Part shown: piece after piece, positions 1 through 8,251 of the stretch | How the letters are laid out: the number at the start of each line of letters is the position of its first letter | Numbering within the stretch: the stretch's first letter is position 1 | Source of the DNA: Cellulomonas telluris | Lineage (GTDB): Bacteria; Actinomycetota; Actinomycetes; Actinomycetales; Cellulomonadaceae | NCBI RefSeq assembly: GCF_004886325.1 | Contig: NZ_QXFN01000003.1 | Coordinates: forward strand, 1 to 64,000 | Direction of reading: 5' to 3' | Length of the DNA stretch: 64,000 nt | Notes under the pieces: model-generated | What the model was told of the DNA's origin: nothing | What the model saw: the letters and a program-made list of their open reading frames with translations, nothing else | The model's database searches: none | Translations under genes and position numbers: made by a program

Positions 1-630
1 AACGTCCTGGCGGCGAAGCAGGGCAGCAACCGCCTGTACTACGTCCAGGATGCGACGGACTCGGTCATCGGTGTGTTCGATGCCGCCGGCGGGTTCACCG
101 GTGGGTACTCCTACTCCCCGTACGGCGAGCTGCGCGCGGCGAGCGACAACCCCGTGATCAAGGACAACCCGTTGCGCTTCGCCAGCGGCCTGTGGGATGG
201 CGCGGTCAACCTCTACCGGCTCGGCGGCCGCTACTACGACCCGAGCCTGGGCCGGTTCACGCAGTACGACCCGACCGGTCAGGAGCCCAACCCCTACGCG
301 TAGGCGGCGGGCAACCCGGCGAACTTCATCGACCCGACCGGCACGAAGGTGCGGTGGGGGTGGTTCACCAAGGCCGTCGACAAGGTAGGCAAGGGGCTCG
401 ACGGCTTCCAGGCGTTCCAGACGGTCCGTGCCTACGCTCGTGGCGACACGTACGGCGGCTCGGTGGGTGTGGCGTCGTTGGCCATCGGAGGAGTGGTCGG
501 TGGCGTCTGCGCCGGCCTCACCGCCGCGGCCACCGGAGGGGCAGGGCTTCTCGCGGCTGGTGGCTGCGTGACCCTCGGGGGCATGGCGAGCTTCGGGTTC
601 GAGCAGCTGGCAGCCAAGCGGCGCAGGTAG
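1..630 (+). pseudogene. RHS-repeat protein, 3' end, interrupted by an in-frame TAG
   Basis: The window opens inside an RHS-repeat core. Visible are the aromatic YD-type blocks (NRLYYVQDATDSV, GYSYSPYGELR, LYRLGGRYYDPSLGRF) and the core-end motif YDPTGQEPNPY. In RHS proteins this part closes the sugar-binding beta-shell, and the variable C-terminal domain, often a toxin, follows. Here the frame is stopped by TAG at 301-303, where the downstream copy has TAC (tyrosine). The same frame then continues to 630 with AAGNPANFIDPTG and a tail that matches the downstream copy. The tail is rich in Gly and Ala, carries a hydrophobic stretch (about 465-575), and shows no nuclease motif. Unless the stop is read through or is a sequence error, the product lacks its C-terminal domain. 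A GTG at 349 could restart the tail alone. Confidence 0.8.
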
Positions 631-641
631 CGAGGAGTGAC

Positions 642-845
642 ATGACCAACCAGACCGACGACCGGCCCCGCGGTGCGCTGGCGGTGATCCTGTACGTGCT
701 GGTGCCGCTGGCGACGGCGGGCGCCTTGTACGCCGCGTTTACAGGGCACGCGTCGGACGCGCGGGTGCTTGTCGCCTCGGTCGTGGGCTCGGCGACCTGC
801 ATCGGGGTCCTCTACAAGGTGCTGACGTCGTGGGGAAGGAGCTGA
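642..845 (+). CDS. Small two-helix membrane protein next to the RHS tail (copy 1), candidate immunity protein
   Basis: A 67-residue protein with ATG preceded by CGAGGAG at the right distance. A polar N-terminus (MTNQTDDRPRG) leads into two hydrophobic segments, about residues 10-32 and 38-60, ending in TSWGRS. I know no named family for it. It starts 11 bases after the RHS stop and is duplicated together with the RHS tail. In RHS and other polymorphic toxin systems the gene after the C-terminal domain usually encodes the cognate immunity protein, and membrane immunity proteins are typical when the toxin acts on membranes. That role is inferred from position and duplication only. Confidence 0.7.
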   Translation: MTNQTDDRPRGALAVILYVLVPLATAGALYAAFTGHASDARVLVASVVGSATCIGVLYKVLTSWGRS

Positions 846-846
846 C

Positions 847-936
847 GTGGACGTCGTGACCGTGCTCGTCATCGCTGCGGTGGTCGTCGCGGTCAGAATG
901 GCCTCGAACCGGCACCGCAAGGGCCGCGACCGCTGA
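847..936 (+). CDS. 29-residue single-helix membrane microprotein (copy 1)
   Basis: A GTG codon begins one base after the stop of the preceding gene and opens a 29-codon frame: a hydrophobic segment (VDVVTVLVIAAVVVAV) and a tail of Arg, Lys and His (NRHRKGRDR). It has no separate ribosome site, so translation would be coupled to the upstream gene. What makes it credible is the second copy at 2334-2423, which keeps start, length, frame, hydrophobic segment and basic tail while bases differ. Function unknown. It may be part of the immunity unit or a small membrane-active peptide. Confidence 0.55.
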   Translation: MDVVTVLVIAAVVVAVRMASNRHRKGRDR

Positions 937-1024
937 CAGCACCGGCGGCGGTTCACGTCGGCCGCGCAACCCACCGCCTCGGCACTCGGACGCACGGCTC
1001 ACCCGGGGCGCTCCCGGCAAGGAC

Positions 1025-1067
1025 CACGTCGACCCCGCACCAGGGCAACCTGGGCGGGGTCGACGTG
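1025..1067 (+). terminator. Hairpin terminator after RHS unit copy 1
   Basis: A perfect 14-bp inverted repeat (arms 1025-1038 and 1054-1067, CACGTCGACCCCGC) with a 15-base loop, about 90 bases after the microprotein stop. There is no clear T run, as is common in actinobacteria. A related hairpin sits at the same place in copy 2. Confidence 0.7.
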
Positions 1068-1548
1068 CGCGCCGGCGCCGGTACCGCGCAGACCAGACCG
1101 CGGTCGCGGTGCGCGTCGCTGCGCTGCTGCACCCAAGGACACGCTGCGCGCGACCGAGGCAACCCCGACCACGTCGCCTCCTGGTACCCGGCTCGGCCTG
1201 TCCCGGGGCACGGGAGGTCGCGGCTGCGAGTTGCCCGGCCAGGTGGCGAGCGGGTACACCGCAGCCGCGTTCTCAAGCGCGCAGCTCTACGTTCTAGGAG
1301 GCGCGCGGTCGACATTCCCGGATCTGCTGGTTGCGGTTCCCGCTGAGGCGAAACGATCACGGCCTCTGCGAGCCGAGCAGCAGGTCCGAGCTAATCCACT
1401 CATGTCCCAGGGGCCCGGGTGATGAGGGGATCCACTCGTGGAACCCGCGGGACAGCACCGGTGTCGTCCGCGGGTGGCCGGGAGGGCGCCTGCAGGCGAC
1501 GGGACCGACGGTACAGGCTGGTCACGGAGGTGCGGGATCGTGACGAGG
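1068..1548. other. Spacer between the two RHS units, no supported gene
   Basis: About 480 bases between the terminator of copy 1 and the left edge of copy 2. Several frames are open on both strands, but they are Arg-rich translations typical of GC-rich noncoding DNA, lack good ribosome sites and show no recognisable domain. A stop (TGA 1541-1543) lies just before the copy 2 homology in the RHS frame. This spacer may include the remnant of whatever once separated the main gene from the orphan module. Confidence 0.6.
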
Positions 1549-2116
1549 TCGGTCATCGGGGTTGTTCGACGCCGCCGGCGGGTTCACCGGCGGGTACTCC
1601 TGCTCCCCGTACGGCGAGCTGCGCGCGGCGAGCGACAACCCGGTGATCAGGGACAACCCGCTGCGCTTCAGCAGTGGCCTGTGGGACGCGGCGGCCAACC
1701 TGTACCGGCTCTGGGCGCGCTACTACGACCCGAGCCTGGGCCGGTTCACGCAATACGACCCGACCGGCCAGGAGCCCAACCCGTACTCGTACGCGGCGGG
1801 CAACCCGGCGAACTTCGTCGACCCGACCGGCACGAAGATGCGGTGGGGGTGGTTCACCAAGGCCGTGGACGAGGTGGGCAAGGGGCTCGACGGCTTCCAG
1901 GCGTTCCAGACGGTCCGTGCCCACGCTCGGGGTGACACGTACAACGGCTCGGTGGGCGTGGCGTCTCTGGCCATCGGCGGGGTCGTCGGTGGCGTCTGCG
2001 CCGGGATCCCCGCCGGCGCCACCGGAGGGGCCGGGCTGGCCGCCGCTGGTGGTTGCCTAGCCCTTGGCGCGGGCGCGAGCTACGGGTTCGAGCAGCTGGC
2101 CCAACGACATCGATAG
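1549..2116 (+). pseudogene. Orphan RHS core end plus C-terminal tail (copy 2, 5'-truncated)
   Basis: Homology to copy 1 starts near 1549 (TCGGTCATCGG) and runs through YDPTGQEPNPYSYAAG, NPANFVDPTG and the Gly/Ala-rich tail, ending FEQLAQRHR. Tyr replaces the TAG of copy 1, so the tail frame is intact from 1562. A one-base insertion near 1558-1562 breaks the core frame on the left, and a TGA lies at 1541. The only start in frame is TTG at 1562, with no convincing ribosome site. This is the layout of an orphan rhs C-terminal module, silent until recombined with a full-length core. Whether it is expressed as a 184-residue protein is uncertain. Confidence 0.7.
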
Positions 2117-2128
2117 CAGGGAGCGACC

Positions 2129-2332
2129 ATGACGAACCAGACTGACGAGCGGCCGCGCGGTGCGGCGGCAGTAGTCCTGTTCTTCCTCGTGCCGCTGGTC
2201 ACCGCGGGGTTGCTGTACGCCGCCTTCACCGGGCATGCCTCGGACGCCCGGGTGCTCGTCGGCTCGGTCGCCGGCGTGATCAGCTGCTGCGCGGTGGTGT
2301 ACAAGCTGCTGACGTCGTGGCGCGGGCGCTGA
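2129..2332 (+). CDS. Small two-helix membrane protein (copy 2), candidate immunity protein
   Basis: A 67-residue paralogue of the protein at 642-845: same length, same N-terminus (MTNQTDERPRG), two hydrophobic segments and the shared block LYAAFTGHASDARVLV between them. ATG follows a GGGAGCG ribosome site. Differences cluster in the helices (for example AVILYVLVPLA against AVVLFFLVPLV), which is expected if the pair has diverged under a membrane constraint. The inferred role is immunity to the adjacent RHS tail. No family is recognised. Confidence 0.7.
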   Translation: MTNQTDERPRGAAAVVLFFLVPLVTAGLLYAAFTGHASDARVLVGSVAGVISCCAVVYKLLTSWRGR

Positions 2333-2333
2333 C

Positions 2334-2423
2334 GTGGACGTCGTGACCGTCGTCGTCATCGCTGCGGTGATCGCCGTGGTCTTCGCGTACTCCAGGCGGG
2401 ACCGCGACCGACGTCACCGCTGA
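2334..2423 (+). CDS. 29-residue single-helix membrane microprotein (copy 2)
   Basis: GTG one base after the preceding stop. The peptide has a hydrophobic segment (VDVVTVVVIAAVIAVVFAY) and an Arg-rich tail (RRDRDRRHR), 29 residues, the same length as copy 1. The third-position changes and conservative replacements between copies suggest it is translated rather than being a chance frame. Function unknown. Confidence 0.55.
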   Translation: MDVVTVVVIAAVIAVVFAYSRRDRDRRHR

Positions 2424-2515
2424 CAGCACCGCCAGCGGTCCACCGGGGCCCGGGCGTTCGGCGCCGCGTCGCTCGAACAGCAGCCCGGGCGCCGGGGCGC
2501 ACTAGGCAAGGAGCA

Positions 2516-2555
2516 CGTCGACCCCGCCCCCGAAGTGTCCGGGGCGGGGTCGACG
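2516..2555 (+). terminator. Hairpin terminator after RHS unit copy 2
   Basis: Perfect 15-bp arms (2516-2530 and 2541-2555, CGTCGACCCCGCCCC) with a 10-base loop. It shares the stem core with the copy 1 hairpin and closes the duplicated unit before the convergent minus-strand ABC operon. Confidence 0.7.
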
Positions 2556-2650
2556 CGTGCCTGGGCCTCGGTCATCGGTGCACGGTCGGGATGACGACGA
2601 TGTCGTGCGTCTCCCTGAACGGCACGAGTAGACGGCATGCGGTTCGACGG

Positions 2651-3283
2651 CTAGGACCGCGCGTGGGCGCGTACGCGCCCGCGCCGTGGCCGTGCCGCGA
2701 ACAACGCCACGACGACCGACGCGCCCACGAGGAGCAGCGGCAGGTCCGGCACCGGGCGCCACGGCGCCAAGGGGCGTGCCCACGGTTCGAAGGTCCCGTC
2801 GGGGGAGGCGCCTGCGAAGAGGCAGCACCCGAGGTAGGCGAGCGACGCCGAGAAGCCGGCCGTGGTGCCGCCCACGCGCGCCGCGGCCAGGGCGAGCGCG
2901 GTGGTCACGACGAGGGTGCGCACCGCGGCCGCCGCTGCCGCCGCGTCACCGCCGCGCGCGAGGGCACCCGCCGCGACCAGGCCTGACGTCACGACGAGCA
3001 GCAGCACGCCGAGCCCCGTGCGCAGGGCGCGCACCGGGCGGGGCGAGCGCTCCTCGAGCTCGAGGTCGCCACCGGTGAGGGTCGGGACGAGGCACATCGC
3101 GACCACGAAGGACGTGACTGCGGCCGTCGCGGCCTCGAGCTCCCCGCCGCGCAGCTGTGGCGTGGACACCGTCGTCGGCAGCAGCGCGGCGATCACCGTC
3201 ACGCCGGTGGCCGCGAGCAGTGCCGGGGTGACCAGCCGGCGCGCGCACCACGTCGCCACGACGCCGTCAGCACGCACGGGCAC
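2651..3283 (-). CDS. Membrane protein of an ABC exporter operon
   Basis: A 210-residue protein with about six hydrophobic segments and short loops, no soluble domain and no signature motif. It is the last gene of a three-gene minus-strand run and overlaps the preceding membrane protein by 17 bases, which suggests translational coupling and a shared complex. With the ATPase and the larger membrane subunit it probably forms a small exporter or an ABC-2-like system. The substrate cannot be read from sequence. Confidence 0.7.
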   Translation of the reverse strand: MPVRADGVVATWCARRLVTPALLAATGVTVIAALLPTTVSTPQLRGGELEAATAAVTSFVVAMCLVPTLTGGDLELEERSPRPVRALRTGLGVLLLVVTSGLVAAGALARGGDAAAAAAAVRTLVVTTALALAAARVGGTTAGFSASLAYLGCCLFAGASPDGTFEPWARPLAPWRPVPDLPLLLVGASVVVALFAARPRRGRVRAHARS

Positions 3284-4478
3284 GCCGCAGGATGGGCTCG
3301 AGCTCGTCGGACGCGTCCTCCTCGACGGCGCGGAGGAGCGCGTCGTGCAGGTCCGCGAGGATCGTCAGGTCGTCGGTCGCCGCCGTGCACGGCGCCGCCC
3401 ACGCCTGTGCGTACGCGGCGACCATCTGGCTGCGGAGGTCCGTCTCGTCGACGTGGGCCGGGGACGTCCGGACGACCACGGTCGTGTCGTCGGACGTCAA
3501 GCCGTACTGGGCGAACCGGAGGTCGGCGGGTGCGCCCGTCCGCTCCACCGCTGCGCGGACCCGCTGCTCGGCGGCGACCATGACCGGCAGCGTCGCCCGG
3601 GAGCCGGCCCACACGCACACGCGCGCGTCGGCGGAGCAGACCGAGCCGGACGGGTCGGTGCGGGCGAAGCCGTTCGGTGACCACCCCGACGCCACGAGCC
3701 CGGCGGAGATGACGACGGCGGCGGCGGGCAGCAGGACCGTGCCGACGCGCGGGCGCGCCACGTGCAGCCGCGCGCCGAGCACCAGCACGAGGGCCACCCC
3801 CGCGGTCGCCGTGACCGCGAGGCAGTACGCAGTGAGCACGAGGAGGGGGCGAGGGGCGGGTACGAGGTTCGGGAACCACGTCTGGTCGACGAACGGCGCG
3901 ACGAGCTGCTGCAGCTCGGGCCTCGGCGACAGGGCCACCTCGCCCGCGAGGAGGGTGGCCGCATAGGGCGCCGGGGCCACGAGGACGACGCCGAAGGAGG
4001 TGCGCAGCACGGTCCCCACCGCGGCCGCGACCGCGTAGCACGACGTCGCGGAGGCCAGGCCGAGCAGGGTCAGCGGCCAGGCCGACAGCAGAGCCGATGC
4101 GCCGAGCGTGGCGCTCCGGCCGTACGCGACCAGGTGGACCAGCAGCAACGCGCCGGTGAGCCACACGAGATCGCCCCCGGCGGAGACGAGGACGACGCGG
4201 GGCGGCGAGGGCACGCTCCGTCGCAACGTGTACCCGCGGTCGTCCGACCAGCGGGCGCCGGCGAGGTAGCCGACCACCGCGAACAGGCAGCCCCCGATGG
4301 CGAAGGACAGGACGGAGAGGAAGAGGCCCGTGTCCGGCGTCGCGCCGAGCCACCGGCTGGTCGCGGGGGTCTCGGCGAAGACCAGCGCGGCGCCGGACGC
4401 CGTCAGGAGCAGCGCGGCGGCGGGCGCGCCGGACACCGCTGCGGCGTCGAGGACCTCGCGCACCCGGGGCCGTGTCAC
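3267..4478 (-). CDS. ABC-2-like membrane protein with a soluble C-terminal part
   Basis: A 403-residue protein. The first 260 residues hold about six membrane segments in the pattern of ABC-2 permeases. The last 140 (from about WSPNGFARTDPSG) are soluble and contain an extracytoplasmic-looking stretch with cysteines (VCSADARVCVW), then an acidic C-terminus. The GTG start overlaps the ATPase stop as GTGA, so the two are translated together. Likely the permease partner of the ATPase at 4475. The soluble tail is not one I recognise. Confidence 0.7.
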   Translation of the reverse strand: MTRPRVREVLDAAAVSGAPAAALLLTASGAALVFAETPATSRWLGATPDTGLFLSVLSFAIGGCLFAVVGYLAGARWSDDRGYTLRRSVPSPPRVVLVSAGGDLVWLTGALLLVHLVAYGRSATLGASALLSAWPLTLLGLASATSCYAVAAAVGTVLRTSFGVVLVAPAPYAATLLAGEVALSPRPELQQLVAPFVDQTWFPNLVPAPRPLLVLTAYCLAVTATAGVALVLVLGARLHVARPRVGTVLLPAAAVVISAGLVASGWSPNGFARTDPSGSVCSADARVCVWAGSRATLPVMVAAEQRVRAAVERTGAPADLRFAQYGLTSDDTTVVVRTSPAHVDETDLRSQMVAAYAQAWAAPCTAATDDLTILADLHDALLRAVEEDASDELEPILRRARAC

Positions 4479-5392
4479 CGCCCACCGCCGAGCAGCTGCT
4501 GGACCGTGACCGCACCGTCGCCGGTGACCGACTCGACGAGGCGTCCGTCCTCCAGCACGTGGTACGTCGCGCCCGGGTACCTGTTGAGCTCGTGGTCGTC
4601 GTGGGAGGCCACGACCACGACCGCGCCCGCGTCGAGCGCGGCCGTCACGACGTCGTGCACGGCGTCCCGGGCCTCGAAGTCCAGACCGGATGTCGGCTCG
4701 TCCAGCAGGTAGACGTGCGGGCGGTTCGACAGCTCGACCGCGAGGCCGAGCCGCCGCTGCATCCCGCCCGAGAGGCGACTCGCCCGCGCCTCCGCCCGGT
4801 CGGTGAGCCCCACCGTGGCGAGCACCTCGGCCGTGCGGGACTCGAGCTCGTCAGCGGCGACCCCGCGCAACCACGCCCCGTAGCGTGCGAACGCCCGGAC
4901 GCTCGCGCGTCCGCGGACCGCGAAGTCCTGATGGAGGTAGCCCGACACGGCCCGGTAGTCGCGCCACGCGGCCGCACCGGAGACCTCCGCGCCGTCGAGG
5001 CGCACCGTCCCCTCGCGCGGGCGTTCGAGTCCCGCGAGCACGCGCAGCAGGCTGCTCTTCCCGGAGCCGTTGCGCCCCACGAGGAAGTGCACGCCGCCGG
5101 GCAGCGCGAGACGGTCGGCGCCGAGCATGAACCCCGAGCGGCCGTACCGCAGGACGAGACCCTCGACGTCGAGGCGGTGCGCCGCGGGTGTCTCGCCCCG
5201 GTTCCCCGGTGAGGGTGCCGACCTCTGCCCCCGGGGTTCGTCTCGCTCGGGTCGAGGTGCGCGGGGCGTCAGGAGCCCGACCCGGAGACGACGAACGACA
5301 CGACGCGTGACGCCGGCAGCGTGGTGCTGACGCTCCCGGACGTCGACTGCTGCCCCGGGCCGGAGCTCCGACCTGCGTCCCGCACTGTGCAC
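4475..5392 (-). CDS. ABC transporter ATP-binding protein
   Basis: Clear ABC ATPase. Walker A is GRNGSGKSS, the signature LSGGMQRRLGLA, Walker B VYLLDEPTSGLD, and the switch His lies in ASHDDHE. It powers the membrane proteins encoded just downstream. The start is a problem: the usual first strand of the domain (LDVEGLVLRYGR) begins near 5173, yet no ATG, GTG or TTG lies just before it. The in-frame choices are ATG 5128, which would cut off the first strand, GTG 5392, used here, and ATG 5503. The leader encoded by 5180-5392 is low-complexity and probably not a domain. A rare start codon or a base error near 5180-5200 are alternatives. Confidence 0.8.
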   Translation of the reverse strand: MHSAGRRSELRPGAAVDVRERQHHAAGVTRRVVRRLRVGLLTPRAPRPERDEPRGQRSAPSPGNRGETPAAHRLDVEGLVLRYGRSGFMLGADRLALPGGVHFLVGRNGSGKSSLLRVLAGLERPREGTVRLDGAEVSGAAAWRDYRAVSGYLHQDFAVRGRASVRAFARYGAWLRGVAADELESRTAEVLATVGLTDRAEARASRLSGGMQRRLGLAVELSNRPHVYLLDEPTSGLDFEARDAVHDVVTAALDAGAVVVVASHDDHELNRYPGATYHVLEDGRLVESVTGDGAVTVQQLLGGGR

Positions 5393-5777
5393 CTGCGGAC
5401 CGGTGACATCCCCGTGCCCCCTGTGGCTGGCGACGTGTCTCGATGACCGGCGGCAGCGCTGCCGCCGGGTCGAGGTGACGGCGGTGACCCTAGCGCGGTC
5501 CACCTCCTCCCCGGGGCGGTTCCGTGGGTGGTCCTCGCCCGGGCTGACCGGGTCGGCTCGACCTCAGGCACCGAGGACGTGTCTCGCGATGCAGCGCTCA
5601 GGTCGTCAGCGGACATGCCAGGACGTCGGGCGCCGGAAGTACGAGACCGTGCGGTCGTCCGGCCACGGCACCGGGCTGACACTCGTGGCTCGAAAGGGTC
5701 CATCGCGCGGCCGAGGTGGCCGGGCGCACATGGCCGGGGACGCGTTCCGCCGGCTCAGGGGCCGCGGCGTGCGGACC
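5393..5777. other. Intergenic, no supported gene
   Basis: About 385 bases between the starts of the ABC operon and the stop of the lipoprotein gene. Open frames here are Arg/Pro-rich shadows without ribosome sites. It presumably carries the promoter of the ABC operon, but I see no convincing hexamers. Confidence 0.5.
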
Positions 5778-6347
5778 TCACCCGCCGGGGCAGTCCCCGC
5801 TGCCCGAGTAGCACGGGACGTGCTCGACGGGCGGGATCGGTAGTGGCACCTCGTCCTCGTGGGGGGCGAGCCCCTGCACGAGCCGGTCGGCGTGCAGGTC
5901 GTTCCGCACGGGGACGAGTCCGTCCCCGCACTCGACCTGCCGGGTGCTGACGGTGCCGCGCTGCCCGACGTCACCCTCGGCGTCGCCGGGGGTGGCCGTG
6001 ATGGTCACGCACGCGCCGAGCATCTCGTCGCCGTACGTGCCGTCGGCGTTCACCTCCTCCATCGCGATCGCGGCCGTGAGGTGGACGGTGCCGTCCGCGT
6101 CGTGCCGCGTCGCGTCCGGCTCCACCATCGTCTCCTCCGTGAACGCGTCGACCACCGCCTGACCGGTGCCCTCGGGGTCGCGGGAGCGCACGGCGACCAT
6201 GGCACGGTGCGCGTGCGCCACGACGGTCTCCACCTGCGAACCGCCCTGGTCGTCCACGCTCCCGGGGTCGCCCGCGCAGCCGGCGAGCGCGCCTGCGAGG
6301 AGTGCGATCGCGGTCGCGCCGGGTGCCGTCCTCGTCCACCGGGCCAC
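5778..6347 (-). CDS. Lipoprotein of unknown function
   Basis: A 189-residue protein from GTG 6347, which follows GGAGG at good spacing. The N-terminus is a lipoprotein signal: charged RWTRT, a hydrophobic stretch ATAIALLAGALAG, then Cys24 in the lipobox LAGC. The mature part is acidic, with two later Cys pairs (GACVTI, VECGD) and a C-terminal CYSGSGDC. It would be exported, acylated on Cys24 and held at the outer face of the membrane. I recognise no family. It stands alone on the minus strand. Confidence 0.75.
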   Translation of the reverse strand: MARWTRTAPGATAIALLAGALAGCAGDPGSVDDQGGSQVETVVAHAHRAMVAVRSRDPEGTGQAVVDAFTEETMVEPDATRHDADGTVHLTAAIAMEEVNADGTYGDEMLGACVTITATPGDAEGDVGQRGTVSTRQVECGDGLVPVRNDLHADRLVQGLAPHEDEVPLPIPPVEHVPCYSGSGDCPGG

Positions 6348-6653
6348 CGCTGCCTCCGTCCCTGCGCCGCGCGTCACGGGCGTGCGGTCGGCCGACGGTA
6401 CCGCTGCCGATGGCGGGGCCGGGGGCGTTCCGGGGCCCGACGTCGAGAGGTCGGCCCTCGAGGTGTCGGGTGACCTCGATGCGAGCGCGGACGCCGCGTA
6501 CCGCCCGACCGTGGGCGGGCGGTCGGGGTGGCCCCACGAGCGGACCCCCGACGGGGCGCACGAGGTGGTCCGGCAGGGGTACGGCGCGGCGACCTGCGGG
6601 TCCGCTCGTGAGACCGTACGGCGTCCACGAGCACGACGGGACGGGAGCGGACG
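6348..6653. other. Divergent intergenic region, nothing distinct seen
   Basis: About 305 bases between the divergent lipoprotein gene and the membrane protein at 6654. It must hold both promoters, but I could not single out convincing -35/-10 pairs. Confidence 0.4.
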
Positions 6654-7661
6654 ATGACGAGCACCGCCAGGGACGACGCCAGGGCCGGCGGTCCGGTGAT
6701 CCGGGCGCGGGTGGGTGAGGAGCACCGCGACATCGACCTCGCGCCGCTGGGCGCGAGGCCCGACGGGCAGGACCTCGCGAGCCTCCAGGAGGCGGTGGCG
6801 GCCGGACGGTACGGGCGCGCGTCGCGCGAGCAGTACGGCAAGCCGTCCCGAAGCGGAGTCATGGTCTTCACCCTGGTCGGCGGGTTCCTGGCGCTGATCT
6901 TCGGGGGCACGGCGCTCGCGGCGCTCGTCCGGGGCGACACCGACGGCGCGCTGATCGGTGTGTGGTTCACCGCCGGCGTGCTGCTCGTCGGGCTGCTCTG
7001 CGGGTGGGGGGCGCAGCGCAGCGACCGGCGGCACCGGGCCGACGTCTGGCGGCTCGTGCGCTTCGCGGAGGCGAACGGGCTCGAGGTCCAGCCGGCCGCG
7101 AAGGTGGTGCTGCGCCCGGGAAGCATCTTCACCACGAAGGCGCACGCCTCGACCGGCGAGCAGATCCGCTGGACGGTCGACGGCCGGTCCGTCGAGGTCG
7201 CGCACCACTCGCGCAGCGGCGGCGGGACGACGCCGAACAGCTTCTCGGCCCGGTACCTGGCCGTGCAGGTCGGCGAGGTGCCGGCGTTCACGTTCACCGG
7301 GCCGGTGCGCGGTCCGGCGCGCCCCCGCAGCCTCGCCGGTCCGGAGGTCGTCGTGCACGGCACCGGCGGGGGGCGGCGCCGGGGGAAGCTCGTCAGCCGG
7401 GTCCGCACCGCGGACGCGGCCCGCGCCTTCCTCACGGACGACCTCGTGGACCTGCTCACCGACCCCGAGCACCCCTGCAACGCCGAGACCGCCGGCGGGT
7501 GGTTCCTCGCGTACTTCCCGTCGCGTCCCGTCCCGGACGCCGCCCGCTGGCGACACCTGTTCGCCCTCGCGGAGGCGGTGGTCCGCGCGGCGGACCGGTC
7601 GGCCGGCGGTGCCACCTCGTCCCCTCCGACCGACGGGGCGGGGCCGAACGGCCGGCCCTGA
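6654..7661 (+). CDS. Two-helix membrane protein of unknown function
   Basis: A 335-residue protein with ATG after GGGAGCGG. An N-terminal soluble part of about 65 residues is followed by two membrane helices (about 68-92 and 97-119), then a cytoplasmic domain of about 210 residues that starts with an Arg-rich stretch (RSDRRHRADVWRL). The C-terminal domain includes ARYLAVQVGEVPAFTF and a Gly/Arg-rich loop. This helix hairpin plus soluble domain is common in actinobacterial hypothetical proteins. No catalytic motif is seen. Confidence 0.7.
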   Translation: MTSTARDDARAGGPVIRARVGEEHRDIDLAPLGARPDGQDLASLQEAVAAGRYGRASREQYGKPSRSGVMVFTLVGGFLALIFGGTALAALVRGDTDGALIGVWFTAGVLLVGLLCGWGAQRSDRRHRADVWRLVRFAEANGLEVQPAAKVVLRPGSIFTTKAHASTGEQIRWTVDGRSVEVAHHSRSGGGTTPNSFSARYLAVQVGEVPAFTFTGPVRGPARPRSLAGPEVVVHGTGGGRRRGKLVSRVRTADAARAFLTDDLVDLLTDPEHPCNAETAGGWFLAYFPSRPVPDAARWRHLFALAEAVVRAADRSAGGATSSPPTDGAGPNGRP

Positions 7662-7810
7662 CACTCCCGCGGCGGGCGCGGCGTCGTCCACGTGCGGTCA
7701 CGTGCGCGCACGCGCATGCTGGCGCCGGCCCCACCGCGCACCCCGCGCCGGTGGTCCCCACGTCGCCGGGCCTCCTCCGGAGGCCGACCACGGACTCGGA
7801 GAGGACGACC

Positions 7811-8251
7811 GTGACCACGTCCGACAGCCCCGCCCCGCAGGACCCCGCCCCGCCCGCCCGCGCGCTCCAGCGCCTGCGCGCCCTCGGTGACGAGCGGTAC
7901 GTCTCGCTCACCACGTTCCGGCGCAGCGGCGAGCCGGTGGCCACGGCCGTGTGGATCGCGCGCGACGGCGACGACCTCGTCGTGACCACGTCCGCCGGCA
8001 GCGGCAAGGTCAAGCGGCTGCGCCACGACCCGCGCGTCGAGCTGCGCCCCTGCGACCGCTTCGGCCGGGTCGCCGACGACGCGGAGTGCGTCGCCGCGAC
8101 CGCCGAGATCGTCGGCGCGGACGTCGACGAGCCGCACAGGATGGGCCTCCTGCGGGACAAGTACGGGCTCGAGTACCGCGCCGTCACGGCTCTCGAGAGG
8201 CTCACCCGCCGGGGCGGCGACCGGATCGTCCTGCGCATCTCCGCCGCCTGA
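7811..8251 (+). CDS. PPOX-class F420-dependent oxidoreductase-like protein
   Basis: A 146-residue split-barrel protein. The block LGDERYVSLTTFRRSGEPVATAVW near residues 25-48 and VVTTSAGSGKVKRLRHDPRVEL near 57-78 are typical of the actinobacterial flavin/F420-binding split-barrel family. Such proteins use F420H2 or FMN to reduce varied substrates; which one here cannot be told. GTG 7811 follows GGAGAGGA. It is monocistronic. Confidence 0.8.
   Translation: MTTSDSPAPQDPAPPARALQRLRALGDERYVSLTTFRRSGEPVATAVWIARDGDDLVVTTSAGSGKVKRLRHDPRVELRPCDRFGRVADDAECVAATAEIVGADVDEPHRMGLLRDKYGLEYRAVTALERLTRRGGDRIVLRISAA

Larger units (their letters stand above)
50..2555 (+). repeat. Tandem duplication of the RHS tail / small membrane protein / microprotein / terminator unit
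   Basis: Positions about 50-1067 and 1549-2555 are two diverged copies of one unit of roughly 1.0 kb, in the same orientation and separated by about 480 bases. Each copy holds, in order, the RHS core end and tail, a 67-residue membrane protein, a 29-residue membrane peptide beginning one base after its stop, and a terminator hairpin whose stem contains GTCGACCCCGC. Coding parts differ mainly by substitutions; the spacer before the hairpin has diverged more. The left edge of copy 2 falls inside the RHS core, so it is an orphan C-terminal module of the kind known downstream of rhs genes in enterobacteria. Confidence 0.8.
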
